Source of the DNA: Streptomyces sp. A0642
Lineage (GTDB): Bacteria > Actinomycetota > Actinomycetes > Streptomycetales > Streptomycetaceae
Direction of reading: 5' to 3'
DNA: 64,000 nt
NCBI RefSeq assembly: GCF_004795105.1
Contig: NZ_SSBL01000005.1
Location: 186,001-250,000 of the forward strand
The translations under genes were made by a program, and so were the position numbers. This document shows, piece by piece, positions 45,643 to 54,978 of the stretch; position 1 is the stretch's first letter; each line of letters begins with the position of its first letter. The notes below the pieces were generated by a model that was not told the DNA's origin, ran no database searches, and saw only the letters and a program-made list of their open reading frames with translations.

Positions 45643-46596
45643 CTACCTCCGGCGCCGCAACGCCCGGCCCACCACCACCGCGGAAGCGAGGGCGAGCGCG
45701 GCCGCGGGGGCCACCCAGCGGAGCGTGGCGCCGGCGCCGGACGAATCGGGTGACGGCACGGGGGCGTACCGGCCGCGCGGCGGAGCGTGGTCGACCTCCT
45801 CCGCGCTGCGGCCGATCATGGTGCGCCGGGCGTGTGCGGCCTCGGCGGGCGGCCCGTCCGGCACGGTGAACTCGATCCCGGCCACCGGGTCCAGCCCCGA
45901 CGGCGGCACCGGGGTGTCGAAGACCGAGGCCTCGTCCGGCGGCTCTTTCCCTGCCGGTGCCTCGCCCGCCGACGCGGCCGCGTCGGCACGCGAGGTGTCC
46001 GCCTCCTCGGCGGCCTCCTCGATGGCCTGCTCCACCGCCTCACCGACGGCCTGCTCCTCCGCGGCGACGACTGCCTCGGTCCCGGCCACGGGCTCGCCGG
46101 GGCCGTCACCCGCGCCCTCCCTCTCGTGCCCCGCCGCTTCGTCCCCGTCCTCCGCGAGGGACTCCGTCACGAGCTGCTGCGCGAACCGGTCCAGCAGGCG
46201 GTGGGCCGTCGACAGCGCGGCCTCCGGATCGAGGTCCAGCAGCCGGCCGTCGCCGCTCACCGTGCCGGCGAAGACGATCGCCGTACCGCCGTCGCGTTCG
46301 GTGAGCCGGACGGTCAGGGCCAGCTTCGCGGAACCGCCGCCCCGGGCCTCCGCTCCCTCACCCGCCACGGAGACGCCGTACGCCGCGTCCCCGCCCGTCA
46401 GGGGAGTGAGCCGCAGGGCGCCCCGGTAGGTGATGGTGTGGCCACCGGCCCGGATTTTGAGCCGCCCGGCCAGCGGGCCCGCGGACGCGTCGGCGTCCTG
46501 CTGGAGCCCCGGCACACAGCGCGCGACCCGGGCAGGGTCGCCCAGCGTCCGCCGAAGGGCCTGGACCGGAACCGGAACGAACACCTCATGCTCCAT
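45643..46596 (-). CDS. CoxG/SRPBCC family protein with C-terminal membrane anchor
   Basis: The product is 317 residues. Residues 1-150 form a CoxG-type SRPBCC domain (EVFVPVPVQALRRTLGDPARVARCVPGLQQ, then GRLKIRAGGHTITYRGALRL, then FAGTVSGDGRLLDLDPEAALSTAHRLLDRFAQQL). A long acidic Ala/Glu-rich stretch comes next, and a single membrane helix near the end (VAPAAALALASAVVVG) closes in RALRRRR. CoxG proteins recruit carbon-monoxide dehydrogenase-type enzymes to the membrane, but no cox genes are adjacent. The start is ATG 46596. Confidence 0.85.
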   Translation of the reverse strand: MEHEVFVPVPVQALRRTLGDPARVARCVPGLQQDADASAGPLAGRLKIRAGGHTITYRGALRLTPLTGGDAAYGVSVAGEGAEARGGGSAKLALTVRLTERDGGTAIVFAGTVSGDGRLLDLDPEAALSTAHRLLDRFAQQLVTESLAEDGDEAAGHEREGAGDGPGEPVAGTEAVVAAEEQAVGEAVEQAIEEAAEEADTSRADAAASAGEAPAGKEPPDEASVFDTPVPPSGLDPVAGIEFTVPDGPPAEAAHARRTMIGRSAEEVDHAPPRGRYAPVPSPDSSGAGATLRWVAPAAALALASAVVVGRALRRRR

Positions 46597-46808
46597 GGAA
46601 ACCGAGCCTACTCAGACCCGGCCGCCACGTCAGCGCAATCCGCGTCCCGGAAGGCCGCCCGCCACCGCCCCGGCCCGCACCGCTCACCGCTTCCCCCGGC
46701 CCGCACCGCTCACCGCCGGCACGCGCCACTCACCGCTCCCCCCACACACCCCGCTCCCCCACCGCCGGTCCGGCGCGCACTGCCCGCCACCGCCCCGGCG
46801 CCCACCCC

Positions 46809-48407
46809 TCACCGCTCCTCCCAGTACCGCGGGTGCACCAGCGTCGAGGGGGTCTGGCCCCGCAGCCGCCCGGACTCCGCACGCCGCCCCGCCTCCCGCA
46901 GCACCGGCGCCGTCAGGAACCGCAGCCGCGGTGCCCCGGGGTCCAGGCCGAGGGTGGGCGCCGCGGCGGGCCCGGCCAGGACGAAACCCCAGCCTTGTAC
47001 CTGCGCCGTGCGCCTCGTGGCCCGGTCGGGGCCGACCGCGAATCCGGCGTACCGCCCGCTGATCCGATAGGGGCGGGTACGCAGCCCCGCCGCCCGCATC
47101 GACGCCTCGACCGTCCAGTACGTGCGCGACCGGCTCACCGCCGGTCCCCCGTGCACCACCACCCGGCCTCCCGGTGACAGCGCCCGGGCGACCAGTCCGT
47201 AGAACTCCGCCGAATAGAGTTTCGTACTGGCCGAGATCCCCGGGTCCGGCAGGTCCGCGACCACCACGTCGTAGCGGTCGTGCGTCGTGCGCAGCCAGCT
47301 GAACGCGTCCCCGGTCACGGCCGTCAGCCGCGGGTCGCGGTACGCGTGCGCGTTCAGCTCGGACAGCGCCCGGTCGGTCCGGGCCAACCGGGTGACGCCG
47401 GGGTCCAGCTCCACCACCGTCACGCTCCGCACGTCCGGATAGCCCAGGACCTCGCGGGCCGCCAGGCCGTCGCCACCGCCCAGGATCAGCACCCGGGCGT
47501 GCGGCCCGTTCATCGCAGGGTGCACCAGCGCCTCGTGATAGCGGTACTCGTCGCGGGAGCTGACCCGCAGCCGCCCGTCCAGATAGAGGTCGAGGGAGCT
47601 CCGGTCTCCGCCGGTCAGCACGACCTCCTGGACCTCGGTCTGCACCGCGACCCGCACCTGGTCCCCGTACACCGCGCGCCGCGCCGCCCGCTCGAAGTCG
47701 TCCGCCAGCACGGCGGCCGTGGCGAGCACGGCGATCACCGCCAGGTTCGCGCCGATGAGCAGCCACCGGGACCGGACCGTGAGATCCCGCCCGAACACCC
47801 ACAGGATCAGCGCGCCGCCCGCCGCCGCGTTGACCGCCCCGGTGAACAGCGCACCCGTGAGCTGTCCGAGCATCGGCAGCAGCAGGAAAGGGAACGCCAG
47901 CCCGCCGACCAGCGCGCCCACGTAGTCGGCGGCGAAGAGATCGGCCACCGCCCCGCCCGCGTCCTGCCGGTCCACCCGCTGGATCAGCGTCATCAGCAGC
48001 GGGATCTCGGCACCGATCAGGATCCCGATCGCCAGCGAGAACCCGACCAGCGCGTACCGCGACTCCCCGATCCAGGCGAACGACGCGTAGAGCACCAGTG
48101 CGGAGAAGCCGCCGACCAGGGCGAGCGCCGCCTCGATCAGCCCGAAGCCGACGGCGGCCCGGCCGCGTAAACGTTTCGCGAGAAGGGAGCCGATGCCCAT
48201 GGCGAAGACCATCACGGACAGCACGACGGAGGCCTGGGTGACGGAGTCACCGATCAGATAGGAGGCGAGTGCGACCAGTTCGAGCTCGTACACCAACCCG
48301 CAGGCGGCGCAGATGAAGACGGTGGCCAGCACGAGGTACCTACCGGTCCTCGGCCGCACGGGAAGCCGCGTCGCGCCCTCTCGCAGCGGTAGCTGCTGGT
48401 CGATCAT
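46809..48407 (-). CDS. polyamine aminopropyltransferase-like membrane protein (spermidine synthase domain)
   Basis: The product is 532 residues. The first 210 residues contain six or seven membrane helices. The rest is a Rossmann methyltransferase-like spermidine synthase domain with the nucleotide loop [37 protein letters not shown], and the acidic catalytic motif [10 protein letters not shown]. The fusion of membrane helices to SpeE is common in actinobacteria, and its true product is unsettled. The start is ATG 48407. The 212 bp downstream (46597-46808) hold only CACCGCTC-type short repeats. Confidence 0.9.
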   Translation of the reverse strand: MIDQQLPLREGATRLPVRPRTGRYLVLATVFICAACGLVYELELVALASYLIGDSVTQASVVLSVMVFAMGIGSLLAKRLRGRAAVGFGLIEAALALVGGFSALVLYASFAWIGESRYALVGFSLAIGILIGAEIPLLMTLIQRVDRQDAGGAVADLFAADYVGALVGGLAFPFLLLPMLGQLTGALFTGAVNAAAGGALILWVFGRDLTVRSRWLLIGANLAVIAVLATAAVLADDFERAARRAVYGDQVRVAVQTEVQEVVLTGGDRSSLDLYLDGRLRVSSRDEYRYHEALVHPAMNGPHARVLILGGGDGLAAREVLGYPDVRSVTVVELDPGVTRLARTDRALSELNAHAYRDPRLTAVTGDAFSWLRTTHDRYDVVVADLPDPGISASTKLYSAEFYGLVARALSPGGRVVVHGGPAVSRSRTYWTVEASMRAAGLRTRPYRISGRYAGFAVGPDRATRRTAQVQGWGFVLAGPAAAPTLGLDPGAPRLRFLTAPVLREAGRRAESGRLRGQTPSTLVHPRYWEER

Positions 48408-48491
48408 GCCGCGAACGCTACGTCACTGAAACGTCGCCGCTTGTCACCCACACGGGTGCAATCGGCGCACTTCCCCGGGGGTCGGCGCCGG

Positions 48492-49016
48492 TCACAGCGC
48501 CGCCGCTGCGGGCATCCGCACACCCACCCGGGTGCGCGTCACCACCAGCCGGCCTTCCTGCGGATACGCGTGCCAGGTGCGCCACCGCACCTGGTCCTCC
48601 GTCCGCTGGGCGAGCATGGCGGTGAAGGCGTACGGGCTCCCCGGGAAGGTCCCCGCCAGTCCATGGGGGTGGTCGGCGACGAGTGCCAGCAACTCCTGTG
48701 CGCGGCCCGCGAAGGAGCCCGCGCCGAGGGTCTCGACGCGTGCCGCGAACTCGTACTCCCAGTCCCCCAGCCGCTTGGAGACGCCCAGGGGCAGGGGGGT
48801 GCTGCTGCCGGGGATACAGGCGACGGTTTCGGAGCAGTTGCCGCGCTCCTCCTCCAGGAGCACCTGGTGGGAGGCGCCGAGCAGGCGCAACTGCAGCTGC
48901 GCACCGGCGAGCTGGAGGTCGAGGACGGCCAGCGCCGGGAGCGGTTCACGCCCCAGCGCCCAGGCAAGGTCGGCGGCGCAGGTGTCGGAATAGGCCGTAT
49001 GAAGGGTCGTGAGCAT
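48492..49016 (-). CDS. DUF2617 family protein
   Basis: The product is 174 residues from ATG 49016 (MLTTLHTAYSDTCAADLAWALG). DUF2617 is a small actinobacterial family. The conserved pieces seen are FAGRAQELLALVADHPHGLAGTFPGSPYAFTAML and WRTWHAYPQEGRLVVTRTRV. It is cytosolic, without recognised catalytic residues. It stands next to the membrane spermidine-synthase-like gene, 84 bp upstream on the same strand, a pairing that I recall as common in Streptomyces and that suggests a shared transcript. The function is unknown. Confidence 0.85.
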   Translation of the reverse strand: MLTTLHTAYSDTCAADLAWALGREPLPALAVLDLQLAGAQLQLRLLGASHQVLLEEERGNCSETVACIPGSSTPLPLGVSKRLGDWEYEFAARVETLGAGSFAGRAQELLALVADHPHGLAGTFPGSPYAFTAMLAQRTEDQVRWRTWHAYPQEGRLVVTRTRVGVRMPAAAAL

Positions 49017-49350
49017 GGGTCGGCTCCGCAAAACACACATGGACACGTGGACAGGGGGCGCCCCGACGTGGTGCACGTGGGAGGTGGGAAGCGCCCGATC
49101 AGGTCCAACTGGGGTCCGAGGGCTGAATGTTCTCTCAACTGAGGGAATCACGAACTACGCCGCACTCGCAGCGTTTTTACCCAACTTGGCGGGGTTTCCA
49201 TCCCCCCGGGGGCCTGCCGGTTCTGGTGTTCACCGGCAACGCGCCGTACAGCCAACAAAAAGGTGTCCGGCGGGACTTAGAGTCTTCGCTCTCGTCCCGC
49301 CGGACACCGGGCCGGCTCATCCTGCCCGGCCGCGGACCAGCTGCCCCGTG
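49017..49350. other. 334-bp intergenic region upstream of the DUF2617 gene
   Basis: The stretch includes an intrinsic terminator for the minus-strand gene at 49351 (see 49252-49308) and the DUF2617 promoter region (49020-49200), where a comparatively AT-rich segment lies at 49125-49190. No further gene is supported. Confidence 0.5.
49252..49308 (-). terminator. intrinsic terminator with U-tract
   Basis: GGTGTCCGGCGGGAC (49262-49276) and its exact inverse (49294-49308) form a 15-bp stem. On the minus strand it is followed by TTTTTGTTGG, a real U-tract, which is rare in this GC-rich genome. It ends the Gly/His/Ser-rich protein gene. Confidence 0.88.
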
Positions 49351-49662
49351 TCAGCTGCCTCCGCCGCATCCGCCCCCGCCGCCGCCGCACGACGAACCGC
49401 CGCCGCACGAGGAACCGCCGCCACACGAGTGGCCACCGGAGTGACCGCCCGAATGGCCGCCGGAGTGACCGCCCGAGTGGCTCCCCGAGTCACCGCCCCC
49501 GTCGCCGGCCCACCAGCTGCCCCCGCTCGCCCCGCCGCTGCTCGCCACCCCGCGACGCCCGCCCCGGCCCAGTGGCTTCCCGCGGCTTCCCGACTTCGCC
49601 ATCATGACGACGAGGAGCATGACCCCCACGACCACCATCACCCCGATGAGCACACCTTTCAC
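49351..49662 (-). CDS. small membrane-anchored Gly/His/Ser/Cys-rich protein
   Basis: The product is 103 residues. Residues 1-21 form a membrane helix (KGVLIGVMVVVGVMLLVVMM), followed by a basic stretch. Residues about 45-103 are almost entirely Gly, Ser, His and Cys: four GGHS repeats, then two CGGGSS repeats and a final CGGGGGGCGGGS. The His and Cys density suggests metal binding or cross-linking, but no family is recognised. GTG 49662 has AAGGA about 10 nt upstream; GTG 49671 is in frame but abuts the ribosome site. Low-complexity composition makes length conservation uncertain. Confidence 0.75.
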   Translation of the reverse strand: MKGVLIGVMVVVGVMLLVVMMAKSGSRGKPLGRGGRRGVASSGGASGGSWWAGDGGGDSGSHSGGHSGGHSGGHSGGHSCGGGSSCGGGSSCGGGGGGCGGGS

Positions 49663-49798
49663 GGCACCCACGTCCTTCCGTCCCCCGAAGCGAGGCCCCC
49701 GCTCCGTACCGTTTCCCGCGTGCCAGGGGGATGCCCCTGCCGCCGTACGGCCAAAGCAGACTTGAGCAACTCCAGAGCTTCCGCGCAGGATGGCCGTC

Positions 49799-50977
49799 AT
49801 GACACAGGGACGACCGCTGCTCAACCGCCGCCTCGCCGAGTTCGGCACCACGATCTTCGCGGAGATGTCCGCGCTGGCCGTCCGCACCGGCGCCATCAAC
49901 CTCGGCCAGGGCTTCCCCGACACCGACGGTCCCGAGGAGGTCCGCGAGGCCGCGGTCCGCGCGCTGCGCGCCGGCCACGGCAACCAGTACCCGCCCGGGC
50001 CCGGCGTCCCCGAACTGCGCAACGCCATCGCCGCCCACCAGCAACGGCGCTACGGCCTCGCCCACGACCCCGACACCGAGGTCCTCGTCACCGCGGGCGC
50101 CACCGAGGCCATCGCGGCCTCACTGCTGGCCCTCCTGGAGCCGGGCGACGAGGTCATCGCGCTGGAGCCGTACTACGACTCGTACGCCGCCTGCATCGCC
50201 ATGGCGGGTGCCACCCGGGTGCCCGTGACCCTGCGCCCCGAGCCGTCCACCGGCACCTACCGGCTGGACCTCGACGAACTGCGCGCCGCCGTCACCCCGC
50301 GCACCCGGCTGCTGCTGCTCAACACCCCGCACAACCCCACCGGCACCGTCCTGACCCGCGAGGAACTCGCCGCGATCGCCGAGCTGGCATGTGCGCGCGA
50401 CCTCCTCGTCGTCACCGACGAGGTCTACGAGCACCTGGTCTTCGAGGGCGAACACCTGCCGCTCGCCGGCTTCCCCGGCATGCGCGGGCGCACCGTCACC
50501 ATCAGCTCGGCCGGCAAGACGTACTCGTACACCGGCTGGAAGATCGGCTGGATCACCGCGAGCCCCGAGCTGGTCACGGCGGTGCGCTCGGCGAAGCAGT
50601 ATCTGACGTACGTCTCCGGGGGCCCGCTGCAGTACGCCGTCGCCGAGGCCCTGCGGCTGCCCGACACCTTCTACGAGGAGCTGCGCGCGGATCTGCGGGC
50701 GAAGCGGGACCTGCTGTGCGACGGGCTCGCCGAAGCCGGTTTCGCGGTCTACCGCCCGGCCGGCACGTACTTCGTCACCACGGACATCCGTCCGCTCGAC
50801 AGCCGCGGCGACGGCATCGCGTTCTGCCGGGCGCTGCCGGAGCGGTGCGGCGTGGTGGCCGTCCCCAACGCCGTCTTCTACGACCACCGGGAGCAGGGCG
50901 CGCCCTTCGTCCGCTTCACGTTCTGCAAGCGCACGGAGGTGCTCGCGGAGGCGGTCTCCCGGCTCAAGGGCCTGTGA
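49799..50977 (+). CDS. PLP-dependent aminotransferase, kynurenine/methionine aminotransferase-like
   Basis: The product is 392 residues from ATG 49799 (AGGA 8 nt upstream; the ATG at 49790 would overlap that site). The PLP Lys is in SSAGKTYSYTGWKIGW, the motif of the KAT/CCBL/YbdL group. INLGQGFPDTDGP, NQYPPGPGVPELRNAIA, NTPHNPTGTVL and DEVYEHLVF are matching family motifs. Members use kynurenine, glutamine or methionine as donor. The kyn genes lie 10 kb away, so kynurenine to kynurenate is possible but not shown. The earlier class name in databases is often simply aminotransferase. Confidence 0.93.
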   Translation: MTQGRPLLNRRLAEFGTTIFAEMSALAVRTGAINLGQGFPDTDGPEEVREAAVRALRAGHGNQYPPGPGVPELRNAIAAHQQRRYGLAHDPDTEVLVTAGATEAIAASLLALLEPGDEVIALEPYYDSYAACIAMAGATRVPVTLRPEPSTGTYRLDLDELRAAVTPRTRLLLLNTPHNPTGTVLTREELAAIAELACARDLLVVTDEVYEHLVFEGEHLPLAGFPGMRGRTVTISSAGKTYSYTGWKIGWITASPELVTAVRSAKQYLTYVSGGPLQYAVAEALRLPDTFYEELRADLRAKRDLLCDGLAEAGFAVYRPAGTYFVTTDIRPLDSRGDGIAFCRALPERCGVVAVPNAVFYDHREQGAPFVRFTFCKRTEVLAEAVSRLKGL

Positions 50978-50982
50978 CACGG

Positions 50983-51023
50983 CACGGCGCGGGAGCGGTC
51001 CCGTGGACCGCTCCCGCGCCGTG
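50983..51023. terminator. very strong bidirectional stem-loop
   Basis: CACGGCGCGGGAGCGGTCC (50983-51001) and its exact inverse (51005-51023) make a 19-bp stem with a 3-nt loop between the aminotransferase stop and the convergent YbjN gene. Confidence 0.9.
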
Positions 51024-51038
51024 GGTGTCGCGTGGGGC

Positions 51039-51599
51039 TCAGGCCTCGGGAGCGTCCTGCTCCGTGCCTTCGGCCTTCTCCTCGGCCGGCGCGAGGCCGA
51101 GGCGCTCCAGCAGCCACTTGTCGAACTCGATGGAGGCGCGCACCCAGCTGACCGTCGAGGAGACGAAGTGCTCCAGGGAGACGCCGGTGCCGATGAGCAT
51201 CTGCGCCTCACCGATCAGCCGGACCGAGGTGCCCGTGTCCTCGGAGCCCTCCTCGGGCTCGTGGGTGTGCGTGTAGACCTTGGGCCACAGGGTGCGGCGG
51301 TTCCAGTCGTCGATCGCGTCGAGGAGGACCGGGCGCTGGTCCGCGTCGTGCGGGCGGTCGTAGAACGTGCGGACCGAGAAGACCTGCTGCTCGCCCTCGC
51401 CACGGAACATGAAGTACGTGCGGAAGTCTTCCCACGGCGCCGCGAGGTCGCCCTCGTCGTCGACGACGTACTTCAGCTCCATCTGCTCCAGGAGCTGCTT
51501 GACGAGGTCCTGGTCAGGGACGACGGGGCCCTCCGGTCCTGCCGCCTGCGGTTCGGGCTGGCCCCCGAAGTTAGGAATCGAGGACGGATCGATGCTCAC
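51039..51599 (-). CDS. YbjN domain-containing protein
   Basis: The product is 186 residues from GTG 51599 (AAGGGA 7-8 nt upstream). After a Pro/Glu-rich N-terminus, the YbjN/CesT-like fold covers about 35-165 (LVKQLLEQMELKYVVDDEGDL, then FRTYFMFRGEGEQQVFSVRTFYDR, then DAIDDWNRRTLWPKVYTHT). This fold is shared with type III secretion chaperones and usually binds peptides, but the cellular role in Streptomyces is unknown. The acidic tail ends DAPEA. It lies 151 bp upstream of the clpB 3' end on the same strand. Confidence 0.85.
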   Translation of the reverse strand: MSIDPSSIPNFGGQPEPQAAGPEGPVVPDQDLVKQLLEQMELKYVVDDEGDLAAPWEDFRTYFMFRGEGEQQVFSVRTFYDRPHDADQRPVLLDAIDDWNRRTLWPKVYTHTHEPEEGSEDTGTSVRLIGEAQMLIGTGVSLEHFVSSTVSWVRASIEFDKWLLERLGLAPAEEKAEGTEQDAPEA

Positions 51600-51749
51600 C
51601 GTAATTTCCCTTCGTGCGGTTGGCTGCCATCCTCTCCCATCCCGGGCGGGGCATGGCAAGCCCGGACGGCCCCGATCCGCCACAAGCTGATATCCAGCCG
51701 GTGGGGACCGGGGCCGCCGAAGGTTCCGGTTACGCCACATGCGCTCCGG

Positions 51750-54344
51750 TCAGGTCGCCGCACCCACGATCAGGCCGTCGCCGACGCGGTCGACGCGGAC
51801 CGTGTCGCCGTCCTTGACCTCGCCCGCGAGGATCTCCTTGGCGAGCCGGTCGCCGATCGCGGTCTGGATGAGGCGGCGCAGCGGCCGGGCGCCGTAGGCC
51901 GGGTCGTTGCCCTCCTCCGCCAGCCAGGCCAGGGCGGCCGGGGTGACGTCCAGGGTGAGCTGCCGGTCCGCCAGCCGCTTGGCGAGACGGTCGACCTGGA
52001 GCCCCGCGATGTGGGCGAGCTCATCGCCCGACAGGGCGGAGAAGACCACCAGGTCGTCGAGCCGGTTGAGGAACTCCGGCTTGAACGAGGCCCGCACGAC
52101 GTCCAGAACCTGCTGCTTCTTCTCCTCGGGCTTGGTCAGCGGGTCCATCAGGTACTGGCTGCCGAGGTTGGACGTCAGGATCAGGATGGTGTTGCGGAAG
52201 TCCACCGTCCGGCCCTGTCCGTCGGTGAGCCGGCCGTCGTCGAGGACCTGGAGCAGGATGTCGAAGACCTCGGGGTGCGCCTTCTCCACCTCGTCCAGCA
52301 GGACGACGCTGTACGGGCGGCGGCGGACCGCCTCCGTGAGCTGGCCGCCCTCCTCGTAGCCGACGTATCCGGGCGGCGCTCCGACCAGCCGGGCCACGCT
52401 GTGCTTCTCGCCGTACTCGCTCATGTCGATGCGGACCATGGCCCGCTCATCGTCGAACAGGAAGTCCGCGAGCGCCTTCGCCAGCTCGGTCTTGCCGACA
52501 CCGGTCGGGCCGAGGAAGAGGAACGACCCGGTGGGCCGGTCGGGGTCGGCGATACCGGCCCGGGTGCGGCGTACCGCGTCCGAGACGGCCTGCACGGCCT
52601 CGGTCTGCCCGATGAGGCGCCTGCCCAGCTCCTCCTCCATCCGCAGCAGCTTCTGGGTCTCGCCCTCCAGGAGGCGTCCGGCCGGGATGCCGGTCCAGGC
52701 GCCGACGACGTCGGCGATGTCGTCCGGCCCGACCTCGTCCTTGACCAGGCTCTCCTTGGGCTCCTTCGCGGCCTCCTGCTCGGCCTCGGCGGCCTCGGCG
52801 AGCTCCCGCTCCAGGCCGGGGATCTCCCCGTACAGAAGCTTGGAAGCGGTGTCGAAGTCGCCGTCACGCTGGGCGCGTTCGGCCTGCCCGTGCAGTTCGT
52901 CGAGGCGTTCCTTGAGCTCACCGACGCGGTTCAGACCCTGCTTCTCCTTCTCCCAGCGGGCGTTGAGGCCGCGCAGCTCCTCCTCCTTGTCGGCGAGGTC
53001 ACGGCGCAGCTTCTCCAGGCGCTGCCTGGACGCCGGGTCGGTCTCGTTGTTGAGGGCGAGCTCCTCCATGTGCAACCGGTCGACGGCGCGCTGGAGTTCG
53101 TCGATCTCGACGGGCGAGGAGTCGATCTCCATGCGCAGCCGGGAGGCCGCCTCGTCGACGAGGTCGATGGCCTTGTCGGGCAGGAAGCGGGAGGTGATGT
53201 AGCGGTCGGAGAGCGTGGCGGCGGCGACCAGGGAGGCGTCGGCGATCTGCACCTTGTGATGCGCCTCGTAGCGGCCCTTGAGCCCGCGCAGGATCGCGAT
53301 GGTGTCCTCGACGGACGGCTCGGCCACGAGCACCTGCTGGAAGCGGCGCTCCAGGGCGGGGTCCTTCTCGATCCGCTCGCGGTACTCGTCGAGCGTGGTG
53401 GCGCCGACCATCCGCAGCTCGCCCCGGGCCAGCATGGGCTTGAGCATGTTGCCCGCGTCCATGGCGGAGTCGCCCCCCGCGCCGGCGCCGACGACGGTGT
53501 GGAGCTCGTCGATGAAGGTGATGATCTGGCCGTCGCTCTCCTTGATCTCGGAGAGGACGGTCTTCAGGCGCTCCTCGAACTCGCCGCGGTACTTCGCGCC
53601 CGCGACCATGGCGCCCAGGTCCAGCGAGACGAGCCGCTTGTTCTTCAGGGACTCCGGGACGTCTCCCTTGACGATGCGCTGGGCGAGCCCTTCGACGACG
53701 GCGGTCTTGCCGACGCCGGGTTCGCCGATGAGCACCGGGTTGTTCTTGGTGCGGCGTGAGAGCACCTGGACGACGCGGCGGATCTCCTGGTCGCGCCCGA
53801 TGACCGGGTCGAGCTTTCCTTCGCGCGCGGCCGCGGTGAAGTCGGTGCCGAATTTCTCCAGGGCCTTGTACTGGCCCTCCGGGTCGGGTGTGGTCACCCG
53901 GCGCCCTCCCCTGCTCTTCTCGAACGCGTCCAGCAGCCTCTTGGCACTGGCGCCCTGTCCGTCGAGGATCTCACCGGCGCGGCCGCCCTCGGCCGCGATG
54001 CCGATGAGCAGGTGCTCGGTGGAGATGTAGTCGTCGCCGAGCTCCTTCGCCCGCTGGGCGGCGTCGGAGATGACGGCGAGCAGTTCGCGGTTGGGCTGCG
54101 GCGGTGCGACGGTCGAGCCGGTCACGCTGGGCTGGGCGCTCAGGAGCCGCTCGGTCTCGGTGCGTACGGCGATCTGGTCCGCCTCGACGGCGGCCAGCAG
54201 ATCGACCAGGTTCTCGTTGTCCTCGCCCGAGAGCAGTGCGAGCAGCAGATGCCCCGGGGTCAGATCGGGGTGCCCGTCCTTCACGGCCCTGCTGGTGGCC
54301 GCGTTGATGGCGTCCCGGCTCCTGTTGGTCAGCTCGGCGTCCAC
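51750..54344 (-). CDS. clpB: ATP-dependent chaperone ClpB
   Basis: The product is 864 residues. It is a hexameric AAA+ disaggregase that works with DnaK. An N-domain (1-145) contains two Clp_N repeats. The first ATPase has Walker A GEPGVGKT at 207-214, and the middle coiled-coil propeller is about 400-525. The second ATPase has [20 protein letters not shown] sensor segments and [13 protein letters not shown] (pore loop GYVG). GTG 54344 has a long AGGAGGAGAGAGGG ribosome site. The HspR operator upstream shows heat-shock control together with the dnaK operon. Confidence 0.98.
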   Translation of the reverse strand: MDAELTNRSRDAINAATSRAVKDGHPDLTPGHLLLALLSGEDNENLVDLLAAVEADQIAVRTETERLLSAQPSVTGSTVAPPQPNRELLAVISDAAQRAKELGDDYISTEHLLIGIAAEGGRAGEILDGQGASAKRLLDAFEKSRGGRRVTTPDPEGQYKALEKFGTDFTAAAREGKLDPVIGRDQEIRRVVQVLSRRTKNNPVLIGEPGVGKTAVVEGLAQRIVKGDVPESLKNKRLVSLDLGAMVAGAKYRGEFEERLKTVLSEIKESDGQIITFIDELHTVVGAGAGGDSAMDAGNMLKPMLARGELRMVGATTLDEYRERIEKDPALERRFQQVLVAEPSVEDTIAILRGLKGRYEAHHKVQIADASLVAAATLSDRYITSRFLPDKAIDLVDEAASRLRMEIDSSPVEIDELQRAVDRLHMEELALNNETDPASRQRLEKLRRDLADKEEELRGLNARWEKEKQGLNRVGELKERLDELHGQAERAQRDGDFDTASKLLYGEIPGLERELAEAAEAEQEAAKEPKESLVKDEVGPDDIADVVGAWTGIPAGRLLEGETQKLLRMEEELGRRLIGQTEAVQAVSDAVRRTRAGIADPDRPTGSFLFLGPTGVGKTELAKALADFLFDDERAMVRIDMSEYGEKHSVARLVGAPPGYVGYEEGGQLTEAVRRRPYSVVLLDEVEKAHPEVFDILLQVLDDGRLTDGQGRTVDFRNTILILTSNLGSQYLMDPLTKPEEKKQQVLDVVRASFKPEFLNRLDDLVVFSALSGDELAHIAGLQVDRLAKRLADRQLTLDVTPAALAWLAEEGNDPAYGARPLRRLIQTAIGDRLAKEILAGEVKDGDTVRVDRVGDGLIVGAAT

Positions 54345-54409
54345 GTGCCCTCTCTCCTCCTGGCGATGACTGTTCCGTTCCCACTGCTGACACGATCAAC
54401 GTGTACAAA

Positions 54410-54430
54410 GTTGAGTCTATTCCACTCAAG
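54410..54430 (-). promoter_or_regulatory. HAIR element (HspR operator) upstream of clpB
   Basis: On the plus strand GTTGAGT-N7-ACTCAAG differs from the HAIR consensus CTTGAGT-N7-ACTCAAG at one end base. It lies 65 bp before the clpB start, where -35 TTGAGT is possible on the minus strand. HspR is encoded in the same window (59379). Confidence 0.92.
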
Positions 54431-54545
54431 GCGAGGATCGGCCGTCTCCGGGGTTTTCCGTCTTCTGTCCTCCCTGTTCCGAGTGAACCGGCCGCTCCGG
54501 CCGCCCGCCACCGCGAGGCACTCCCGGACTGCCTACGCTGGCCCC

Positions 54546-54950
54546 ATGGCCGTCGACGTACACAACCCCGCCCCGGAGTACCTCGCCTTCTGGCGCGAAT
54601 CCCATCTGTGCACCCTCACCACGCCCCGCCCGGACGGCACCCCGCACGTGGTGCCGGTCTGCGTGACGTACGACCCCGAGGCCGGCCTCGCCCGCATCAT
54701 CACCAACAAGGGCAGCCGCAAGGTCGCGAACATCCTGGCCGCCGGCCCGGACGGCGCCCGCGTCGCGGTCTGCCAGGTGCACCGGGCGCGCTGGGCGACC
54801 CTGGAGGGCGTCGCGAGGGTGCGTACGGAGCAGGACAGGGTCGACGAGGCGGTACGCCGCCACATGGAGCGCTACGAGCGCACGCCCTCCCCCAACCCGG
54901 ACCGGGTCGCCATCGAGATCACCCTGGACCGGGCCCTCGGCCGGGCGTGA
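54546..54950 (+). CDS. pyridoxamine 5'-phosphate oxidase-family / F420-dependent protein
   Basis: The product is 134 residues with the split-barrel flavin/F420 fold: YLAFWRESHLCTLTTPRPDGTPHVVPVCVTYD, then RIITNKGSRKVANILAAGPDGARVAVCQV, then RWATLEGVARVRTEQDRVDEAVRRHMERY. The TTPRPDGTPHVVPV and ATLEGVA segments match actinobacterial F420H2-dependent reductases/oxidases more than true PdxH. It starts at ATG 54546, 200 bp from the clpB start on the other strand. Cofactor and substrate are predictions from the fold only. Confidence 0.85.
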   Translation: MAVDVHNPAPEYLAFWRESHLCTLTTPRPDGTPHVVPVCVTYDPEAGLARIITNKGSRKVANILAAGPDGARVAVCQVHRARWATLEGVARVRTEQDRVDEAVRRHMERYERTPSPNPDRVAIEITLDRALGRA

Positions 54951-54978
54951 CCGCGCCACACCGGACCGCCGCCCACCG

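Noticed and set aside
51003..53759. A 918-codon frame opposite clpB
   Set aside because: Antisense to a complete ClpB; its Val/Leu/Gln-rich pattern mirrors the ClpB codons.
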